Assembly: GCA_004557405.1 (NCBI GenBank)
Contig: SFDZ01000027.1
Coordinates: 1-44,599 of the forward strand
Direction: 5' to 3'
From: Bacteroidales bacterium
GTDB taxonomy: Bacteria > Bacteroidota > Bacteroidia > Bacteroidales > Paludibacteraceae
Length of the DNA: 44,599 bases
Positions within the stretch are counted from its first letter, which is position 1, and each line of letters starts with the position of its first letter. Both the position numbers and the translations under genes were made by a program. The notes beneath the pieces were generated by a model. It did not search any database. It had not been told where the DNA came from and saw only the letters and a list, made by a program, of their open reading frames with translations. This document shows positions 1 through 7,996 of this stretch, in pieces.

Positions 1-545
1 TAGAGTTGCCCAACAATTATATGTCAGGCAGTGGATTAGATAATAGTTGTGGTGTGCAAGTGATGAATACTGTGGCAGAAGCACTAAAAGACAAACAAGT
101 AAATTTGGATCTTTATTATGTGGCATCCAACTACGAAGAAATAGGTATGCGCGGTGCAAGAGTTGCTGCCAATACTATAAAACCGGAAATCTGCATAATA
201 ATAGATGTAACGCATGCTACCGATTACCCCGGAATGAATCCCATAATGCATGGAGATATTAAATTAGGAAGGGGGTGCGTGTTGGCCATGGGACCACATG
301 TAGATGAGGGTATTTATAGCAAACTAAAACATATTGCAGAACAAAACAACATAGCCTATCAAATTGAGCCATCGCCAAATCTGACGGGTACAGAGGCTTC
401 TGTGGTTCAAGTGTCAAACGAGGGCGTGCGTACCGCTGTTGTTTCTATTCCGTGCAGATATATGCATACTCCTTATGAAATGGTGTCAAAAGATGATATA
501 GATAGTGCCATCAAGTTGATACAATTATTTATAGAAAAATCTTAA
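1..545 (+). CDS. M42-family aminopeptidase, C-terminal part (5' end outside window)
   Basis: The frame is open from the window edge (codon phase from base 3) to TAA at 543-545, so only the C-terminal 180 or so residues are present. M42 enzymes (FrvX/glutamyl aminopeptidase type) are cytoplasmic di-metal peptidases that form large tetrahedral particles and trim peptides. Visible metal-site and catalytic motifs in family order: LDNSCG (bridging Asp), NYEEIG (catalytic Glu and ligand Glu), IDVTHATDYPG (ligand Asp) and CRYMHTPYE (ligand His). All expected residues of this half are intact, so it is probably functional. The next gene starts 10 nt downstream on the same strand. Assignment is from motif recognition; substrate is unknown. 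Confidence 0.88.
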   Translation, partial: ELPNNYMSGSGLDNSCGVQVMNTVAEALKDKQVNLDLYYVASNYEEIGMRGARVAANTIKPEICIIIDVTHATDYPGMNPIMHGDIKLGRGCVLAMGPHVDEGIYSKLKHIAEQNNIAYQIEPSPNLTGTEASVVQVSNEGVRTAVVSIPCRYMHTPYEMVSKDDIDSAIKLIQLFIEKS

Positions 546-555
546 TAAAAAAATT

Positions 556-1432
556 ATGAAAGGTTATAATACATCATTTGAATATACAATTTTATCTCGT
601 AATGGAGATAATAAAGTATATCCTTACATATTTAGTCAAGATGGAGATAAGGATATGTATTGCCTATCCCCAATTCATTGCCGCAGTTATGTTGTGGGCA
701 GACATGAAAATGGCAGGTATATAAAATGGCAGGTATATTGTGAGCAAAGGAAATGGCTTGGCATATTCAGAGCATTGTTTTTTATACACGCCCGAGATGC
801 CAACGGATGTTTGGGGATTATTGCTCAAAGAAGATGCTTTGCGGGATTTCTTTTGTGGGCAGGATGTACAGGCACTGGGCATCAAAACCAATTATATGGA
901 ATGTGTGCTGGAGTTGGACTATCCGATATATATCCCGCAAACAGATAAGGTGTTGAAACCTATCCTTTTGCAGTACAATGTGGAATGTCCTTGGCGCATA
1001 GCCGATGCCGGTTTTATGAAACCACAGCAGATATGGCAAGAGGTAACCAAATGGGAAAGATTGAATGATAGGAACTATCAAGAGGAGTATCTCATTGCGG
1101 CGAATGTGCTTATTCGTAATTTGCGGGAAATGCATGATAAAGGTATTTTGCATAATGCTTTAACCTATGAAAACTTGACATGGGCATTAGAGTTGCTGGA
1201 TTTTGAACTATGCCATACCCCTCAGCATCCTTACGAAAAGGCGGATTATGTCCGTCATGTGCCCACACTATTTGACAGGGAGGTAATTGATACTTATAAG
1301 TTAATCAATTATATTGCCGGTGTGCTTAATCAACCTGTTAACTATTCGATAGTCGATGCCCTATTCTATGAATATGGATTTGATATAGCCAAATACAAGG
1401 TATGTAACCATCAAAACCCCAACAAATACTAA
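556..1432 (+). pseudogene. Kinase-like protein gene broken by a 16-bp tandem duplication
   Basis: Reading from ATG 556 gives a convincing protein up to HENGRY, then the frame goes wrong; a second frame from GTG 740 continues to TAA at 1430-1432. The cause is visible: a 16-bp unit at 707-722 is repeated exactly at 723-738, shifting the frame by +1. Removing one copy yields one continuous protein of about 286 residues (HENGRYIVSKGNGLAYSEH across the joint). The C-terminal half has MHDKGILHNALTYENL and LLDFE, which resemble the catalytic loop and DFG positions of protein or lipopolysaccharide kinases, but with Ala where Asp is expected; it may be a degenerate kinase fold. Slippage could restore the frame, so it may be phase-variable rather than dead. 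The family is not firmly recognised. Confidence 0.7.
707..738 (+). repeat. Exact 16-bp tandem duplication
   Basis: Two identical adjacent copies (707-722 and 723-738) of AAAATGGCAGGTATAT. Sixteen is not a multiple of three, so the duplication frameshifts the kinase-like gene it sits in; a single copy restores the reading frame. Confidence 0.95.
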
Positions 1433-1532
1433 TTAAATAATTTATTCATTATTCGCGTTTTAAGGTGTATTTTACTATCGCTTTTTGGCAGGTTTTATAA
1501 ACAAAATTCAGAGTCGTACAAAAAAACGTTTG

Positions 1533-1540
1533 TATCTTTG
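1533..1540 (+). promoter_or_regulatory. Probable -7 element of the FISUMP gene
   Basis: TATCTTTG matches the Bacteroidota -7 consensus TAnnTTTG, 36 nt upstream of ATG 1577. I see no clear TTG -33 element at the usual spacing. The 1433-1576 interval holds nothing else I recognise. Confidence 0.5.
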
Positions 1541-1576
1541 ACGCATCAATCATAAATCTTTAAAATTTTTAAGCGT

Positions 1577-2233
1577 ATGGAAAATGACAATGTTATGGAA
1601 ACCGGTAGAGGCATTAGTAATGGACATGAATGGGTAGATCTTGGTTTGCCGAGTGGCACCAAATGGGCTACTTGCAACGTGGGGGCTTCCTCGCCCGAGG
1701 AGTATGGCGATTATTTCGCGTGGGGAGAAACTACAACGAAATGTTGCTACGAACCGAATGCCTATAAATGGACACGGGCCGAGTACAAAATGGATGTTGA
1801 TGTGGATATAGACTTGGATGCCAAAAAACTGACCAAGTATAATACCGAAACCGATGCAGCCGATGATAAGTGGGAATTGGACGCCGAAGATGATGCAGCC
1901 CATGTCGTTTGGGGTGGCGAATGGCGGATGCCTACCAACGAAGAGTGGACCGAACTGCGCAAAAAATGTGTATGGACATGGACAACGCATTACGGAAAAA
2001 ATGGTTATCGCGTACAGAGCAAAGTCAATGGCAATTCGATATTTCTGCCCGCAGCCGGCGAGTTTTGCTTTATGGATATTATTGAAGCAGATCAAAGTGG
2101 TGAGTATTGGTCGAAATCGCTTGACGTGGACGTCCCGACGGTGGCACATGGTGTGATATTCGCACCGGATGAGTATTGTCATTTTGCTTTCGATCGTTAT
2201 CGTGGATACAGCATTCGTCCGGTGATTAAGTAG
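1577..2233 (+). CDS. FISUMP (Fib_succ_major) domain protein, DGR-target-like C-terminus
   Basis: 218 aa. The N-terminal half carries the FISUMP signature: GHEWVDLGLPSGTKWATCNV, a GDYFAWGETTTK segment and WRMPTNEEW. The C-terminus runs FLPAAG to YWSKSL to GYSIRPV, the C-type-lectin-like fold used by many DGR target proteins. It is colinear without a gap over 61 residues with the translated template repeat at 42668-42850, and the residues opposite the template's AAC codons are diverse (for example EYCHFAFD opposite DNVNRNNN). Many third-position differences outside adenines show that it was not recently written by this template. No signal peptide is visible, unlike the probable target at 44330. 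An acidic insert (residues about 72-105) is unusual. Function unknown; probably ligand binding. Confidence 0.85.
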   Translation: MENDNVMETGRGISNGHEWVDLGLPSGTKWATCNVGASSPEEYGDYFAWGETTTKCCYEPNAYKWTRAEYKMDVDVDIDLDAKKLTKYNTETDAADDKWELDAEDDAAHVVWGGEWRMPTNEEWTELRKKCVWTWTTHYGKNGYRVQSKVNGNSIFLPAAGEFCFMDIIEADQSGEYWSKSLDVDVPTVAHGVIFAPDEYCHFAFDRYRGYSIRPVIK

Positions 2234-2249
2234 TCGGTGGCAGAACTGC

Positions 2250-4022
2250 ATGCGCAAGGTAAGGTTAGTGTGTTTGTTGTTGGTTTGGAGTCGTGTGGCG
2301 TTGGCACAGGACTTCGACCGCATCAAACGTAATCCGTATTATGTGTGGGGCGAGGGTTTCTCGGCCGATGTGCAGTTGGCCGACGATGCCGCTTTGCACG
2401 ATTTGATCAGCCAAATATCGGTCAGTGTGGATGTTACCACCGAAACCTCCATTACCAACGAACAAGTGTATGGCGAGGTGCATTCATCGGTGATTACGTC
2501 GGGCGACATCAAGTCGGGTTCCAATGTAACACTGACGAATTGTAAGCGCCTTGTGTCGGACGAGGGCGGCGTGTATCGCGTGCTGCGTTACATCGACCGC
2601 GCCGAGATTGACAAAATGTATGCCGATCGCAAAACCAAAATTCGCGATTTGGTGTCGTTTGCGCAACATTCGTTGGAGGAGTTACGGCTGGGCAGTGCGT
2701 TGCGCAACTACTATTGGGCGCTGAAACTGATAAATGCGCTGCCCGACGATCAGCAAAATAGCCTGCGCGACGCAAACGATATGCCGTTGTCGAACCACAT
2801 CTCATCGCAAATAGCGACTGTGCTCGATGGCGTGCAGATAACTCCTTTGCAGCGTGTGTCGGCCGACGACAATGTGTTGCAAACCTTGTCGTTCACCTAT
2901 CGTGGCGCGCCGGTGGTGGAGTGCGATTGCGACTATTTCGACGGCTATACATGGGTGTGCGCTTCGGTAAAAGACGGTATCGGGTCGGTAGAGATACCGA
3001 CAACGACTGCCGCCTTGTCGCTCCGCATCGAATATGAGTATCCGAAGTTGTGGAAATCGGATCCCGTGGTGGAACAGGTGTTGGGGCACAATCCGTCAAA
3101 ATTGCCGTTTCGGCAATATGCCAAGCGTATCGCTTTGAGGCCGGAGCAGGCCGTGGCCGATGTGCTGCCTGCTGCCAAAGAACTGACCAAAGCCGCCCAA
3201 GTGGACTCGCTGGGTGTTTGCTCCAAAAAAGAGGTGAAAAGTGTGGCATCGGTGGTGGCCGCCGTGCTCGATGCGCTGGAAAATCGCCGCTACGAGACTG
3301 CTCGAGATTATTTTACTGCTGAAAAATTGATTAAATACGGAAAGGCCGTTGTGGTGGCACGTCCCGAACTGCAAGTTACGGCTTTCGAAAACGGTTTTTT
3401 GTGTCGTGGTGTGAAAGCATCATTTGCCTTTCCCAATAACCATAAACGCTTTGTCGAGGATTTGGTGTTTTACATCAAAGACGGGCGTGTCGATGGTCTC
3501 AATTTCGGCTTGGAGCAGACAACCATGAACGACATATTGCAGCACGACATGTGGAACGACACATCGCGGTTGGTGCTTATCAACTTTTTGGAATGTTACA
3601 AAACGGCGTATGCGTTGGAGCGTTTGGACTATTTGGATGCCGTCTTTTCCGACGATGCCCTGATAATTATTGGCACACAACTGCCGCACACACAGCGCAG
3701 CGAGGTGGCTACTCTCAATCAGTCGCAATATAAGTACACGCAACTGTCTAAAAGTCAGTATATCGAACGTTTGTCGAAAATTTTTGCGGCACAGGAGTTT
3801 GTCAATATCCAATTTGAGGACGCTGTGGTCAAAAAAACAGGGCGCAACAACGAACGGTATCAAATCATACTGAAACAAAACTATTACTCGACCACTTATG
3901 CCGACAAAGGTTATCTGTTTCTGTTGGCCGATTTGAGCAATCCGGCACTGCCGATTATTCATGTGCGTGTGTGGGACGCAGACAAGAACGATTTGATGAA
4001 TTATGCGGAATGGAATTATTAA
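2250..4022 (+). CDS. Exported LPP20-like protein
   Basis: 590 aa with an N-terminal signal peptide (MRKVRLVCLLLVWSRVALAQ, cleavage near residue 20). Residues about 27-130 (YVWGEGFSADVQLADDAAL, DLISQISVSVDV, RYIDRAEIDKMY) resemble the LPP20/FlgT-type domain, with 'w.G.g.a.....A...A...L..qi' spacing. The middle and C-terminal parts (from about 340) are two poorly known domains. The stop overlaps the next start by 20 nt, so it is co-translated with the PEGA protein. This LPP20-PEGA arrangement recurs in Bacteroidales by my recollection. A 145-bp piece (3181-3325) is copied in dead form at 7598-7744. Cell-envelope role inferred; precise function unknown. Confidence 0.65.
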   Translation: MRKVRLVCLLLVWSRVALAQDFDRIKRNPYYVWGEGFSADVQLADDAALHDLISQISVSVDVTTETSITNEQVYGEVHSSVITSGDIKSGSNVTLTNCKRLVSDEGGVYRVLRYIDRAEIDKMYADRKTKIRDLVSFAQHSLEELRLGSALRNYYWALKLINALPDDQQNSLRDANDMPLSNHISSQIATVLDGVQITPLQRVSADDNVLQTLSFTYRGAPVVECDCDYFDGYTWVCASVKDGIGSVEIPTTTAALSLRIEYEYPKLWKSDPVVEQVLGHNPSKLPFRQYAKRIALRPEQAVADVLPAAKELTKAAQVDSLGVCSKKEVKSVASVVAAVLDALENRRYETARDYFTAEKLIKYGKAVVVARPELQVTAFENGFLCRGVKASFAFPNNHKRFVEDLVFYIKDGRVDGLNFGLEQTTMNDILQHDMWNDTSRLVLINFLECYKTAYALERLDYLDAVFSDDALIIIGTQLPHTQRSEVATLNQSQYKYTQLSKSQYIERLSKIFAAQEFVNIQFEDAVVKKTGRNNERYQIILKQNYYSTTYADKGYLFLLADLSNPALPIIHVRVWDADKNDLMNYAEWNY

Positions 4023-6420
4023 ATATGTGTTGTTGATGGCGTTTGCCGGCATGGCATGTGGCGTGCTTGCGCAATACAAGGTGGAGGTTGTCGATTTTAG
4101 ACCCGATCCGACCGACCGATCGCAGGTGAATTCGCCCATCAAAGACCAAAATGGCGAAACGTGTGCTTTGTTGATAGTGGAAAGCCCGATAGCGGATCTG
4201 TTGCAATTCGATTTGGGCAGTTTGGGCATCGAGCGTCGCGAAGACAAAGACGAAGAAACGTGGATTTGGGTGAGTCCCGATGCTACAAAAATGACCATCG
4301 CGTGCGAGGGTTGTGCCAAATGTCGCGACTATCGGATGACTTTGGCCAAAGGGTCGGTGTATCGTGTGAAAGTGAAAACCGGTTTGCCCAAAGAGATCAG
4401 TCGGAAACAGAACCTGCAAATCTACTGCATCAGTGTGCCTTTTATGGTGTCGATAGATGGCGCTGCGCCCGATACAAGTCGTAATGCACTCTACGTCAAA
4501 GAGGGGCTCGACGTCGGGTCGCATGTCGTTAGTGTGTCGGCTCCGTTTTGCAAAACTCACGAGGGCTTAGTGAAACTGAAACGTAGCGTTGCCCATCGCG
4601 ATACGATAAAGTTGGAGCCGTGGTACGGATTTATCGAGGTAAACAGCAATGTCGAAGGCGTCAGCGTGTTTGTCGATGGGGTACTGCAAACAGGCAATCC
4701 GCCCTACAAATTGTCGCCGGGTGTGCATAAGTTGATGGTAGAGAAAAAACTCTATAAAACATTTGAAACCGAAATCGAAGTGGTGCATAACCAAACCAAG
4801 CCGGTTACCGTCCGCATGGAACCGACATTTATCACCATGCAGATAACGAGCAAGGAGAAAGAGACTGAAATTTGGGTTGATGGGGCTTTGGTCGCCACCC
4901 AAAAAGCGAAAGTCGATTTGGAGTATGGCATGCATACCATACAAGGCCGTCTCAACGGGTGCGAAACGTGGCAGTGGGAGCAAAACGTAACAAGCAAAAC
5001 CCCGACTGTACTGACCATCCCCGAATTGGTGAAACAATACGGAAAACTAAAAATTTCGGTTAAACCGGATGATGCCGAAGTGACCCTGAACGGCAAATTG
5101 CTGAATGGTAAAAATGGTTGGTACGAAGAACATTTGTTGGTGGGCGACTACCTGATTGTGGTGCGCAAAGAGGATTGTAAAACGATAAGCGAACAGATAC
5201 ACATCGAAAAAGATAAATATCAATTTAAACCGTTTGACCTTGAAAAAGTACCTACGGGCGAGGTTACTATCAGTACCGATAAAGATGTGTCGATAAACGT
5301 GCGCGATATAGATGCGGTGATTTACAAAGGCTCGTCCGCATGGACAGGCAAACTGCCTGTCGGTCCAAATGTTATTGTGTTGAAACACACCAATGGGCTG
5401 ACGCTTGAACGCACGATTTTTGTAAACGAAAAACACAATCGCAAACAGCATATCCCGTTTTATCGGTTACTGACTGTCAAAACAAATTCGCCGAAGGTAA
5501 CGCTCCAAATGAAAGATACGAATGGCGTAAACTACGAAATCAAACGCAATAAAGTCACCAAGTTGGAGCCTCGCATCTACACAATTACCGCCACTCAGGG
5601 TCGGGATTCAGAGGATAAGAAAGTCGATTTAATAAAGCAACGTGAGGCGGTGGTGCGCTTCGATTTGAGCGGCAGCCAGTCATCGCCGTCGTATCATTAC
5701 CATCGCAGTTACTCGCGGGGCAGCAGTCGCAGTTCGAGCGGCTCTTATAGTAGTTCGAATCGTTCTTATGGCAGTTCAAGTGGTTCTTATGGCAGTTCAT
5801 ATACATCGTCGGCGTCGTCATCATCGAAAGAGACCAAGAAATCGTCAACCTCCTTGTCATCGTATTCCAAATCGGAGAACAAAAGCCGTTCCACCGACTC
5901 GAAACCGGCGCGAACGTCGTCGTCAGGCTCCGGCGAAAATGTGTTTCAGCGTTTTTACAATTATTCCGGTACCAAGTTTGTGGGCATTGCCAGCGCAGGC
6001 TATACCTATTCTCTCGAAGATGGCGCGCAATGGCTTTCGGTGGGCGTGTTACCCTTCCGTTACAAAATGTTTGGTATGAACCTATTGGATATGGAAGTGT
6101 CGATGACGCCGATGATGGCCGAGTACTTCATCTACAAACCAACTATGCGTTTCTATTTCCCCGTGTCCAAAAACTTCGCGCTGACGGCTTATGCCGGTGC
6201 ATGTGTCGATTTGACCATGCCGGTCGAGAAGTATATCTTGCAAGAAACGCCCACCTACGATTTCTATTGCGGCCTTGTTGGCGGTGTGTCGATGTGGTTC
6301 AATTTCTTGCCGAAACTACCCATGGATGTGTTTGCCGAGTATCGCTATCCGCTGGTCAACTATATGCAGACGCAGGGTTTTTACTTTGGGGTGTCGTTCT
6401 TGGTGGGTGTCGATAGATAA
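4003..6420 (+). CDS. PEGA-repeat protein with Ser-rich linker and C-terminal barrel-like domain
   Basis: 805 aa with a signal peptide (residues 1-23, ending VLAQ). Repeated PEGA-type beta domains follow: FIEVNSNVEGVSVFVDGVLQ at about 209, MQITSKEKETEIWVDG at about 278, LKISVKPDDAEVTLNGKLL at about 348, and weaker ones near 420 and 489. Residues about 560-645 are almost pure Ser/Tyr/Gly/Lys low complexity. The last 160 residues (KFVGIASAGYTYSLEDGAQW to FYFGVSFLVGV) look like an outer-membrane or outer-membrane-adjacent beta-barrel with aromatic ends. PEGA domains are associated with surface-layer and envelope proteins. Start chosen at ATG 4003, overlapping the upstream stop by 20 nt. Role inferred as envelope scaffold. 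Confidence 0.75.
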   Translation: MRNGIIKYVLLMAFAGMACGVLAQYKVEVVDFRPDPTDRSQVNSPIKDQNGETCALLIVESPIADLLQFDLGSLGIERREDKDEETWIWVSPDATKMTIACEGCAKCRDYRMTLAKGSVYRVKVKTGLPKEISRKQNLQIYCISVPFMVSIDGAAPDTSRNALYVKEGLDVGSHVVSVSAPFCKTHEGLVKLKRSVAHRDTIKLEPWYGFIEVNSNVEGVSVFVDGVLQTGNPPYKLSPGVHKLMVEKKLYKTFETEIEVVHNQTKPVTVRMEPTFITMQITSKEKETEIWVDGALVATQKAKVDLEYGMHTIQGRLNGCETWQWEQNVTSKTPTVLTIPELVKQYGKLKISVKPDDAEVTLNGKLLNGKNGWYEEHLLVGDYLIVVRKEDCKTISEQIHIEKDKYQFKPFDLEKVPTGEVTISTDKDVSINVRDIDAVIYKGSSAWTGKLPVGPNVIVLKHTNGLTLERTIFVNEKHNRKQHIPFYRLLTVKTNSPKVTLQMKDTNGVNYEIKRNKVTKLEPRIYTITATQGRDSEDKKVDLIKQREAVVRFDLSGSQSSPSYHYHRSYSRGSSRSSSGSYSSSNRSYGSSSGSYGSSYTSSASSSSKETKKSSTSLSSYSKSENKSRSTDSKPARTSSSGSGENVFQRFYNYSGTKFVGIASAGYTYSLEDGAQWLSVGVLPFRYKMFGMNLLDMEVSMTPMMAEYFIYKPTMRFYFPVSKNFALTAYAGACVDLTMPVEKYILQETPTYDFYCGLVGGVSMWFNFLPKLPMDVFAEYRYPLVNYMQTQGFYFGVSFLVGVDR

Positions 6421-6434
6421 TGAGTGTTTGTGGA

Positions 6435-6458
6435 ATTATTATTATTATTATTATTATT
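6435..6458 (+). repeat. (ATT)8 trinucleotide microsatellite
   Basis: Eight uninterrupted ATT units lie between the PEGA gene stop (6420) and the start of the next gene (6485), about 26 nt before that start. Copy-number change would alter leader or promoter spacing without touching coding sequence. Confidence 0.9.
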
Positions 6459-6484
6459 TGTTTAATTTTTAAAATTGTATGCTT

Positions 6485-7168
6485 ATGAAAAAATTGTTTG
6501 TTTATGCAATGGCAGTGGCATTGGCCATGCCGTGCGCAGGAGTCGCTCAAGAAAAAACTCAAAAAGAGATGAAAAAAGAGCGCAAAGAAGTTGCAAAAAT
6601 GTCGCGTAACGATTTGAACGACAAAGTCAGCAAAGCGACCAGAAAAGAGGCCAAGCGTCTGAAAAAAGAGGGTTGGGTAGTGTCGCCGGGTGCGCTGCCG
6701 CTCGAAAAACAACTCGAACGCTCGTACCTCATGCAGTACGAGTACGATGAAAACAACATGCCTAAATACTTGATGGCGGAAGCTATGAGTATTGGCGAAA
6801 CGTATGATGCAGCCAAACTGCAGGCTTTGGAACTTGCCAAACAGAATTTGGCCGGACAAATTCAAACCGAGGTTACCATGTTGATCGAAAACGAGGTATC
6901 GAACAGCCAATTGGCACGTGAAGAGGCTGCTTCGATTGTGGAGAGTGTGTCGGCTAGCAAAAATCTGATTTCGCAAAGCCTTGGACGAGTGCTGCCGGTG
7001 GTAGAGGTCTATCGCATAAAAAATGGTACTAAAAATAAGGAAGTGTTGGTGCGCTTGGCGTACAATGTCGATCAAGCCAAAATGGCAGCTAAAAAGGCTG
7101 TTAAGGAGGATCTGCAAAAGAAAGGCAATAAATTGCATGAACAATTAGATAAAGTGTTTGGATTTTAA
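6485..7168 (+). CDS. Small exported LPP20-like protein
   Basis: 227 aa from ATG 6485 (ATG 6479, two codons earlier, is an alternative). Signal peptide MKKLFVYAMAVALAMPCAGVAQ. A strongly basic coiled-coil-like stretch follows (residues about 25-60, EKTQKEMKKERKEVAKM). The remainder has MAEAMSIGETYDAAKLQALE, LAGQIQTEVTML and VVEVYRIKNGTKNKEVLVRLAYNV, the 'A....A...A...l...I...V' then conserved beta-strand pattern of LPP20-type domains. It follows the PEGA and LPP20-like genes on the same strand, so these probably form one envelope operon. Function not established. Confidence 0.6.
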   Translation: MKKLFVYAMAVALAMPCAGVAQEKTQKEMKKERKEVAKMSRNDLNDKVSKATRKEAKRLKKEGWVVSPGALPLEKQLERSYLMQYEYDENNMPKYLMAEAMSIGETYDAAKLQALELAKQNLAGQIQTEVTMLIENEVSNSQLAREEAASIVESVSASKNLISQSLGRVLPVVEVYRIKNGTKNKEVLVRLAYNVDQAKMAAKKAVKEDLQKKGNKLHEQLDKVFGF

Positions 7169-7180
7169 TTTATTGTCGTG

Positions 7181-7477
7181 ATGAAACAATTCTTATTGAT
7201 AGGCCTGACGCTGATGATGGTCTTGTGTGCTACATTTGCCGAGGCGATGATTATTGGGAAATGTCATTTTTCGGGTGAGCAACCCCCACATTGTATGTCC
7301 TCGGGACAAACTACCATCTATTATCACGAGATGAGTTCGTCATCCTACTCGGAGGGTGGCACCGAATACAAACAATGCACCGGCGATGTTTGGGTTATCT
7401 ATCGTAATGCCAACGAACCCCGACGCATACAGGTAAAAACCACGGGCGGGTCGGTACAATGTTGTTACGATTTCTGA
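7181..7477 (+). CDS. Small secreted Cys-containing protein, unknown function
   Basis: 98 aa. Start set at ATG 7181; GTG immediately before it (7178) is an alternative. The signal peptide is MKQFLLIGLTLMMVLCATFAEA. The mature protein has five Cys (GKCHF, PPHCMS, KQCTG, QCCYDF), which suggests disulfides in the periplasm, and a Ser/Tyr-rich middle (YHEMSSSSYSEGG). It starts 13 nt after the LPP20-like gene and probably belongs to the same operon. No family recognised. Confidence 0.6.
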   Translation: MKQFLLIGLTLMMVLCATFAEAMIIGKCHFSGEQPPHCMSSGQTTIYYHEMSSSSYSEGGTEYKQCTGDVWVIYRNANEPRRIQVKTTGGSVQCCYDF

Positions 7478-7555
7478 TTGTGATTTGTTGGAATGATTCA
7501 TTTAATTATTTTTTTTATAATGCACTGATTTATTAACTTATAAACTCAAAAGATT

Positions 7556-7603
7556 ATGAAAAAGATAGCCTTTTTTATGTGCTACCTGCTGGAGAATAAC
7601 TGA
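7556..7603 (+). pseudogene. Decapitated gene start fused to a copied host fragment
   Basis: ATG 7556 opens a signal-peptide-like MKKIAFFMCYLLENN and stops at TGA 7601-7603. The stop is created where the sequence runs into the copied LPP20 fragment (from 7598). This looks like the first codons of an exported protein gene cut off by the rearrangement that placed the fragment here. Confidence 0.5.
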
Positions 7604-7744
7604 CCAAAGCCGCCTAAGTGGACTCGCTGGGTGTTTGCTCCCCAAAAAAGAGGTGAAAAGTGTGGCATCGGTGGTGGCCGCCGTGCTCGATGCGCTGGAA
7701 AATCGCCGCTACGAGACTGCTCGAGATTATTTTACTGCTGAAAA
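7598..7744 (+). repeat. Dead 147-bp copy of LPP20-like gene positions 3181-3325
   Basis: Nearly identical to 3181-3325 over its whole length. Visible differences are a C-to-T change giving an in-frame stop relative to the parent (GCCCAAGTG versus GCCTAAGTG) and two additional C in the run before the A6 tract. No start or stop of the parent gene is included. It lies exactly where the GC-richer host sequence changes to the AT-rich island and marks the island's left edge. Confidence 0.93.
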
Positions 7745-7751
7745 CAATACT

Positions 7752-7804
7752 AATTCACACATTTGAGCATGTAAGTAATATTTACATACTTATTTGTGTG
7801 AATT
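7752..7804. promoter_or_regulatory. Nested dyad at the island's left edge
   Basis: AATTCACACA (7752-7761) is the perfect reverse complement of TGTGTGAATT (7795-7804), and inside lies ATGTAA / TTACAT. It could be an operator, a terminator stem or a recombination site. The right half, TTGTGTGAnTTTTTTATAAAC, recurs at 17847 onward near the other end of the array. Confidence 0.5.
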
Positions 7805-7871
7805 TTTTATAAACAAAAATTTTTATATATCAAAAATATATTGTATATTTGAATAGTGGATTTGTTATAAA

Positions 7872-7996
7872 AAATGTATAATTATTGTGATTAAATATTT
7901 ATAGTTAAAATAATAAATTTAAAAATAAAATACAATATGAAAATTAAGAAATCAGACTTAAAACAAATAATCAAAGAATCTGTGAAAGAGGTACTT
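7872..7996 (+). repeat. Cassette 5' module (leader plus first 20 codons), copy 1
   Basis: 125 bp nearly identical (about three mismatches) to 17032-17156, covering the promoter remnant, the AT-rich leader and the first 20 codons (MKIKKSDLKQIIKESVKEVL). The two coding bodies that follow are unrelated to each other at this level. In this copy the -7 box reads TATAATTA instead of TATATTTA. Confidence 0.9.

Noticed and set aside
2041..2230. Current variable repeat of this DGR
   Set aside because: Codon-by-codon comparison shows many synonymous differences at non-adenine template positions (for example TTC/TTT, CTC/CTG, GCG/GCA), incompatible with recent retrohoming from this template.
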